From Bacteroidota bacterium (GTDB taxonomy: Bacteria; Bacteroidota; Bacteroidia; Bacteroidales; Rikenellaceae), in contig JAEZTA010000106.1 of NCBI GenBank assembly GCA_023443765.1, positions 1 through 10,901 on the forward strand: DNA of 10,901 nucleotides. Reading direction: 5' to 3'. Positions 6,990 to 10,901 of this stretch are shown here, in pieces. A program made the position numbers and the translations under genes. Position 1 is the first letter of the stretch. Each line of letters begins with the position of its first letter. The notes below the pieces were generated by a model. That model was not told where the DNA came from. It saw only the letters and a program-made list of their open reading frames with translations, and ran no database searches.

Positions 6990-7068
6990 TTTCAAAGGGG
7001 TGCCTTACTGTCAGGCTGAGATTATACCCATTGAACCGGAGACGGGTAATGCCGAGACCGGGACGAAG
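6990..7068 (+). promoter_or_regulatory. TPP riboswitch (THI element)
   Basis: All hallmark segments are present in order: GGGGTGCC (6997-7004), CTGAGA (7016-7021), ACCC (7026-7029), GAACC (7033-7037), GGGTAATGCC (7044-7053) and the closing GGGA (7060-7063). Helices: P2 from GGGT (6998-7001) with ACCC (7026-7029), and P3 from GCCT (7002-7005) with AGGC (7013-7016). P1 is short, with TTTC (6990-6993) opposite GAAG (7065-7068). The aptamer binds thiamine pyrophosphate and turns the downstream genes down. It lies 53 nt before the start codon of the TonB-dependent receptor gene. Outside the aptamer, ACCCCTTT at 7086-7093 is fully complementary to AAAGGGGT at 6994-7001, a possible switching helix that competes with P2. 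Confidence 0.95.
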
Positions 7069-7121
7069 CGTAATCAACAACACATACCCCTTTTCAGTCT
7101 ATTAACTCAAAAAGTTTAACG

Positions 7122-9425
7122 ATGAAAAGGATTTTTCTGATTCTTGCGGCTGCCGCGCTCTGCCCGGCCGCACAACTGAGCGCCGAGCAGGCCGGGACGA
7201 CACGCACCGAAACGGCGCGTCCGACGGGCCGGGGCGAAGCGGATTCGGTGCGCATGTACCGTTTGCAGGAGGTCGAAGTGACCGCCACGCGGGCTTCGAA
7301 GACCACTCCCGTAGCCTACTCCGACATCACGCGCCAGCAGATCGCCCGCAACAGTTACGGGTTCGACATCCCGTCGGTGCTGGCCCTGACGCCCTCGATG
7401 ATCGCCACCAACGAGACCGGCATCGGCATCGGTGGCACGTCGATGCGCCTGCGCGGCACGGACGCCACGCGCCTCAACGTCACGATCAACGGCGTGCCGA
7501 TGAACAACCCCGACTCGCACTCGATGTACTGGTACGACACGCCCGACCTGATTTCGGCCGTGGGGACCATTCAGGTGCAGCGCGGCGCAGGCATCTCGAC
7601 CAACGGCACGGGAGCCTTCGGCGGCGCGATCAACCTATCGACCGACGTGCTCCAAACCGAGTTCGGGGGCGATGCTTCGCTCTCCTACGGTTCGTACAAC
7701 ACGAACAAGCAGGCCGTACACATCAATTCGGGGCTGATGGGCGGCCACTGGCTGGTGGATGCGCGCCTGACGCACATCGGTTCGGACGGTTACATCGACC
7801 GCGGAGCCACGGACCTCAAGTCCTACATGTTCCAGGGCGCCTACTACAACGGCAACACGATGCTCAAGTTCGTCTCCTTCGGCGGCAAGGCCAAAACCGG
7901 ACTCACCTACACGGGCGCCACGAAGGAACAGATGCGCCTCAACGGACGGCGGTTCCACACCGAGGGCATGTACTACACCTCCAACGGTCCCCACTCCTAC
8001 TATTACATGGACGGCGACAAGGTGGAGCGCGCGACGGTCGACTATTACGACGACCAGACGGACAACTACCTGCAAATCAACAACCAACTGGTTCTGAGCC
8101 ACCGTTTCAACGAGAAGTGGACCCTCAACGCCACGGGTTTCTACACCTACGGCTACGGCTACTACAAGCAGTATAAGGCCGGGCGTACGCTGGCCGAATA
8201 CCTCAACCTTCAGACCGACATCGAGGAAGCCGACCTGATCCGCGAAAAGATCATGCGCAACCACCTGGGCGGCGTGAACGCCTCGGCGGGCTACTCCGTG
8301 AAGAACCTCGACCTGACGTTCGGCGGTTCGTGGAGCTACTACTCCTGCCCCCACTGGGGTGAGCTGGACTGGGTCGACGGGCTGGACAAGAGCCAGATCG
8401 GGGGCCGCTGGTACGACAACGATGTCGACAAGCAGGACGCCAACGTCTTCGCCCGCGCATCGTGGACCGTCGCCCGGGGCCTGAACCTCTTCGGCGACCT
8501 CCAATACCGCTATGTCAGCTACCAGACCTGGGGCGTCAACGACAACTTCGTCTCGGAGGAGGTGGGCATGCAGCCCATCGACGTGGACGAGCGCTACCAC
8601 TTCTTCAACCCCCGCGCCGGCGTGAACTACACGTTGGCCGAGCGTAACAAATTCTATTTCTCGTTCGCCATTGCGCAGAAGGAACCCACGCGAAGCGACT
8701 TCACCGACCGCTACAAGTTCGCCGCCGACCAGACCGCGCCTTCGTCGGAAAAGCTCTACGACTACGAACTGGGCTACACCTACACGGCGCCGCGCCTTTC
8801 GCTGGGTGTGAATTTCTACTACATGAAGTACAAGGACCAGCTCGTCCCGACGGGCATGGTCAACGACGGCGACGACGCCCTGAACGTCAACGTGCCGGAC
8901 AGCTACCGCCGCGGCGTGGAGCTTTCGGCGGCGTGGAAGGTCGCCAGATGGTTCACGGCTTCGGCCAACGCCACCTTCTCGCAGAACCGCATCGAAAACT
9001 ACGTCGACGCGCTGAAAAACAGCCCCACCTACGACCAGAACCTGGGCGACATGACCATCGCCTACTCGCCGTCGTCGATGGCCGGGCTGCTGCTCGACTT
9101 CCACCACAAGGGCTTCGAGGCGGTGCTGCACACGCAGTATGTCGGCAAGCAGTATTTCACCAACAACGAGAACGACGCCCTGTCGCTGAACTCCTACTGC
9201 GTGACCAACCTCAACCTGGCTTATACGTTCCGCACCCGTTCGGCGCGCAGCGTGCGGCTGGGCCTGCTGGTCAACAACCTCTTCAGCACGGAATACGAGG
9301 GCAACGGCTACGGCTACTCGTACATGGACACGTGGAGCGGTCCCACGCCCACGCGCATCGACGAGGCCTACTACTTCCCGCAGGCCCCGCTCAACGTGCT
9401 GGCGAACGTGACGGTAAAATTCTAA
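7122..9425 (+). CDS. TonB-dependent outer-membrane receptor, probably for thiamine (OMR1/OMthi type)
   Basis: 767 residues. A Sec signal peptide (MKRIFLILAAAALCPAAQLSA, cleavage near residue 21) is followed by a short linker, a TonB-box-like segment EVEVTATR at 50-57, and then the plug domain (~60-175: PSVLALTPSM, SMRLRGTDATRLNVTINGVP, TIQVQRGAGISTNGTGAFGG). A beta-barrel rich in Tyr/Trp/Asn strands runs to the C-terminal strand NVTVKF, ending in Phe as outer-membrane barrels do. It has no N-terminal carboxypeptidase-D-like domain and no SusD partner, so it belongs to the vitamin/siderophore class rather than SusC. The substrate is inferred from the upstream TPP riboswitch and the PnuC-family gene 4 bp downstream, which match the TPP-regulated omr1-pnuT arrangement described for Bacteroidetes. 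Thiamine or a precursor such as HMP is possible; protein sequence alone cannot decide. Confidence 0.9.
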   Translation: MKRIFLILAAAALCPAAQLSAEQAGTTRTETARPTGRGEADSVRMYRLQEVEVTATRASKTTPVAYSDITRQQIARNSYGFDIPSVLALTPSMIATNETGIGIGGTSMRLRGTDATRLNVTINGVPMNNPDSHSMYWYDTPDLISAVGTIQVQRGAGISTNGTGAFGGAINLSTDVLQTEFGGDASLSYGSYNTNKQAVHINSGLMGGHWLVDARLTHIGSDGYIDRGATDLKSYMFQGAYYNGNTMLKFVSFGGKAKTGLTYTGATKEQMRLNGRRFHTEGMYYTSNGPHSYYYMDGDKVERATVDYYDDQTDNYLQINNQLVLSHRFNEKWTLNATGFYTYGYGYYKQYKAGRTLAEYLNLQTDIEEADLIREKIMRNHLGGVNASAGYSVKNLDLTFGGSWSYYSCPHWGELDWVDGLDKSQIGGRWYDNDVDKQDANVFARASWTVARGLNLFGDLQYRYVSYQTWGVNDNFVSEEVGMQPIDVDERYHFFNPRAGVNYTLAERNKFYFSFAIAQKEPTRSDFTDRYKFAADQTAPSSEKLYDYELGYTYTAPRLSLGVNFYYMKYKDQLVPTGMVNDGDDALNVNVPDSYRRGVELSAAWKVARWFTASANATFSQNRIENYVDALKNSPTYDQNLGDMTIAYSPSSMAGLLLDFHHKGFEAVLHTQYVGKQYFTNNENDALSLNSYCVTNLNLAYTFRTRSARSVRLGLLVNNLFSTEYEGNGYGYSYMDTWSGPTPTRIDEAYYFPQAPLNVLANVTVKF

Positions 9426-9429
9426 ACCG

Positions 9430-10002
9430 ATGGATTGGAAACTCATCCTGCAAATCGCCGGAGTACTGCTCGGACTTTTGTACCTGTGGCTCGAATACCG
9501 GGCCGACATCCGGCTGTGGATCGTGGGGCTTATCATGCCCCTCGTTCACGGCGCGCTCTACTACAAGTCGGGGCTGTATGCCGACTGTTCGATGCAGGTT
9601 TACTACGTACTGGCAGGGCTTTACGGCTGGATCGTGTGGCACAACGCCCCGAAAAAGCAGTCGCAGGCCGTCGCAATCGGGCATACGCCCCTGCCGCTGG
9701 TCCCGGCGCTTGTGGGAGTTTACGCCGTCGCGCACGTCGCGTTATACCTGCTGCTGACCCGTTTCACCGACAGCACCGTGCCCTTCTGGGATGCGGGGAC
9801 CACAGCCCTGTCGATCGTGGCGATGTGGATGCTCTCGCGCAAATTCGTGGAGCAATGGCTCGTGTGGCTGGTCGTGGACGTGGTCACCGTCGGGCTTTAC
9901 CTCTACAAAGGTCTTCCGCTGACCGCCGGGCTTTACACCCTCTACTCGGCATTGGCCATAGCGGGCTACCTCCGCTGGCGGCAAGCCGCCCGCCCGGCGT
10001 AA
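9430..10002 (+). CDS. pnuC: PnuC-family transporter, probably thiamine-specific (PnuT)
   Basis: 190 residues, hydrophobic throughout, with about seven predicted membrane segments, the usual size and topology of PnuC proteins. Family features: an early LYLWLEYRADIRLWIVGL block, the WxxW motif in YGWIVW (residues 65-70), and the C-terminal WLVWLVVDVVTVGLYLYKG segment followed by GYLRWR. PnuC proteins carry nicotinamide riboside by facilitated diffusion; the PnuT subgroup carries thiamine. PnuT is preferred here because the gene lies 4 bp after the receptor gene and behind a TPP riboswitch. Uptake by this family needs intracellular phosphorylation to trap the substrate, yet no thiamine pyrophosphokinase gene follows. 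The stop codon sits in the loop region of a 7-bp inverted repeat, CCGGCGT/ACGCCGG (9994-10010). Confidence 0.9.
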   Translation: MDWKLILQIAGVLLGLLYLWLEYRADIRLWIVGLIMPLVHGALYYKSGLYADCSMQVYYVLAGLYGWIVWHNAPKKQSQAVAIGHTPLPLVPALVGVYAVAHVALYLLLTRFTDSTVPFWDAGTTALSIVAMWMLSRKFVEQWLVWLVVDVVTVGLYLYKGLPLTAGLYTLYSALAIAGYLRWRQAARPA

Positions 10003-10074
10003 GACGCCGGATGTAGGCGGCGAAGGACTGTCAACACACTGGCGATCCGGTTCTACGCCCCGCCCGGCAACGCA

Positions 10075-10126
10075 GTAACATCCGTAACGCTGTAACATGC
10101 CCCTGTTACAGCGTTACTGCGTTACG
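10075..10126 (+). repeat. 52-nt GTAAC/GTTAC palindromic repeat, copy B (inverted relative to copy A)
   Basis: The core is a perfect 14-bp stem, GTAACGCTGTAACA (10084-10097) with TGTTACAGCGTTAC (10104-10117), around the loop TGCCCC. An alternative outer pairing exists: CGCAGTAAC (10071-10079) is complementary to GTTACTGCG (10113-10121), which would open the 14-bp stem. There is no T tract, so it is not a classical terminator, though it could act as a transcript 3'-end structure for the thiamine operon, whose pnuC stop is 72 bp upstream. Confidence 0.85.
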
Positions 10127-10195
10127 ATCCTCCGGCAATCATCTTCCGAAGCGCTTCTCTTTTTCTATATATTATGGAAAAAACGCCTCCGCCCC

Positions 10196-10226
10196 TTGAC
10201 AACGGGGTTTCGGCATCGTATCTTTG
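10196..10226 (+). promoter_or_regulatory. Near-consensus Bacteroidetes promoter for the 82-codon gene and AAA ATPase
   Basis: TTG at 10196-10198 (within CTTGAC) and TATCTTTG at 10219-10226 are separated by 20 nt, fitting the -33 TTG / -7 TAnnTTTG arrangement. The start codon of the next gene is 55 bp downstream, after an A-rich leader. This is the best-formed promoter in the window. Confidence 0.78.
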
Positions 10227-10281
10227 CAGGGCGCGCATCTCACTACACGCGGGGTTCTCCCGCAAGCAAATACATAAAATA

Positions 10282-10530
10282 ATGGAACTAAAACCTTTAC
10301 CGTTAGCCGGGGTCATATATCCCGGTACGGACCCCTATTTGGCCTACCTGCGGTGTACGGCCCTTTGGCTCGAAGCAGCCCTGCGGCAACCCGTCTACGA
10401 CGGGCTGGTTCTCCGGCTGCGCGAAAAACCGCTCTTCAACTACTTCCAGGAACTCGATTTCACCACCTTTTACGGACACGACGACTATGCACGAAGAAGA
10501 ATTGCACGACGTTACAACGGACTTGTATAG
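10282..10530 (+). CDS. Hypothetical 82-residue protein upstream of a RepA-like ATPase
   Basis: I do not recognise this protein. It begins MELKPLPLAGVIYPGTDPYL and has a mostly amphipathic middle (LAYLRCTALWLEAAL, GLVLRLREKPL) and an aromatic-rich then Arg-rich end (NYFQELDFTTFYGHDDYARR). There is no signal peptide, Cys-metal motif or obvious helix-turn-helix. The ATG at 10282 is chosen over the in-frame ATG at 10174 because the latter lies upstream of the promoter at 10196-10226, while 10282 has an A-rich leader (AAATACATAAAATA). Its last 44 bp overlap the next gene in another frame, suggesting translational coupling. At this position, before a RepA-like ATPase, Bacteroidetes elements often carry a small regulator or excisionase; whether this is one cannot be judged. 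Confidence 0.6.
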   Translation: MELKPLPLAGVIYPGTDPYLAYLRCTALWLEAALRQPVYDGLVLRLREKPLFNYFQELDFTTFYGHDDYARRRIARRYNGLV

Positions 10531-10901
10531 CCCCCTGCAACACCCCGCCGCGCCCAATTACGAACCCTATGTGATGGACCTCACGCACGCATTGCCCGAA
10601 CCGGTCCCCGTGGTGCGGTGGCACGCCCTGACGGTCGGTTCCGAGGGTAATATCTCGGCCATCGTCGGCGAAGCCAAATCAAAAAAGACCTTCCTCGCAT
10701 CGGCCATTGCCGCAGGGGTACTCTCCGAAAAGGGTTACATGGCCTTCGGAGCACAGCCCGGGCGGGTACTGTGGATCGACACCGAGCAGGCCGAAGCCCA
10801 CGTGCAGCGCGTCATGGCGCGCGTTCACCGCCTGGCGGGTTACGACCCACGGCAAAACCACGACCGCTTCTGGACACTGGCCCTGCGCGAACTGGACCCC
10901 A
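10487..10901 (+). CDS. AAA (RepA/RecA-like, AAA_25 type) ATPase, N-terminal part (3' truncated by window)
   Basis: 138 codons are visible from the ATG at 10487 and the frame is still open at the window end. After a ~45-residue polar N-terminus come GSEGNISAIVGEAKSKKTFL, with a Walker A variant GEAKSKKT at 61-68, and the Walker B-type strand RVLWIDTEQ (Asp98, Glu100). The VGxAKSxKTF form of the P-loop and the LWIDTEQ strand are typical of RepA-like hexameric ATPases found in Bacteroidetes conjugative, mobilisable and plasmid-derived elements, where they sit near primase and mobilisation genes. Here the gene follows the 82-codon gene with a 44-bp overlap and shares its promoter. Role inferred: replication helicase or initiator-associated ATPase of an integrated element. 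No integrase or attachment site is visible, so the element boundary is not defined. Confidence 0.85.
   Translation, partial: MHEEELHDVTTDLYSPLQHPAAPNYEPYVMDLTHALPEPVPVVRWHALTVGSEGNISAIVGEAKSKKTFLASAIAAGVLSEKGYMAFGAQPGRVLWIDTEQAEAHVQRVMARVHRLAGYDPRQNHDRFWTLALRELDP

Noticed and set aside
7635..9536. 633-codon open frame on the minus strand antisense to the TonB-dependent receptor gene
   Set aside because: Its translation is a Val/Arg/Glu-rich mirror of the receptor codons without any domain; long antisense frames are expected in GC-rich genes with biased third positions.
10037..10050. TGGCGATCCG-type match between the sequence after pnuC and the reverse complement of 6789-6799
   Set aside because: Only about 10 bases, and it lies on the opposite side of the repeat in each copy, so it is not collinear with the 52-nt inverted repeat.
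10148..10165. Possible terminator at GAAGCGCTTC followed by CTTTTT
   Set aside because: The palindrome has no loop and would form only a 3-bp stem; too weak to call.
10174..10281. Upstream in-frame ATG (10174) for the 82-codon gene
   Set aside because: It lies upstream of the only good promoter (10196-10226), so the transcript would not contain it.

Overview
This GC-rich window reads as chromosome of a gut-type Bacteroidales bacterium. The evidence is a SusD/RagB lipoprotein, TAnnTTTG promoter elements, A-rich rather than Shine-Dalgarno translation starts, and a TPP-riboswitch/TonB-receptor/PnuC thiamine operon. High GC with this gene set suggests Alistipes or a close relative (inference from composition and protein style, not from a search). 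All genes are on the + strand.

Layout. (1) 1-2210: the end of a SusC/SusD-type nutrient-uptake operon, with the C-terminal part of a SusD-like protein and a thioredoxin-fold lipoprotein whose active site is CGAS instead of CxxC, closed by a strong intrinsic terminator. (2) 2330-6194: a housekeeping operon, ychF-gltX-galM, with tight spacing (40 bp, then 0 bp), a -7 promoter element in front and a terminator behind. (3) 6195-6970: a long non-coding stretch of repeats. It contains a ~490-bp element with ~80-bp imperfect terminal inverted repeats (6219-6706), a run of further hairpins (6717-6767) and a 52-nt GTAAC/GTTAC palindromic repeat (6806-6857), then an AT-rich promoter island. (4) 6973-10002: a thiamine-uptake operon made of promoter, TPP riboswitch, TonB-dependent receptor and PnuC/PnuT inner-membrane transporter. 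(5) 10003-10281: a second copy of the 52-nt palindromic repeat in inverted orientation, then a near-consensus Bacteroidetes promoter. (6) 10282-10901: an unrecognised 82-codon gene overlapping the start of a RepA/RecA-like AAA ATPase that runs off the window. This looks like the edge of a replication or mobilisation module of an integrated element.

How it works together: when thiamine pyrophosphate is scarce, the riboswitch should permit expression of the outer-membrane receptor, which imports thiamine or a precursor with TonB energy, and of the PnuT-type carrier, which passes it through the inner membrane. The pyrophosphokinase gene often found third in such operons is absent here. I did not find a convincing new defence or enzymatic system. 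The most novel-looking content is non-coding: the ~490-bp element with compensatory base changes in its hairpins, and the pair of 92%-identical inverted palindromes that bracket the thiamine operon.
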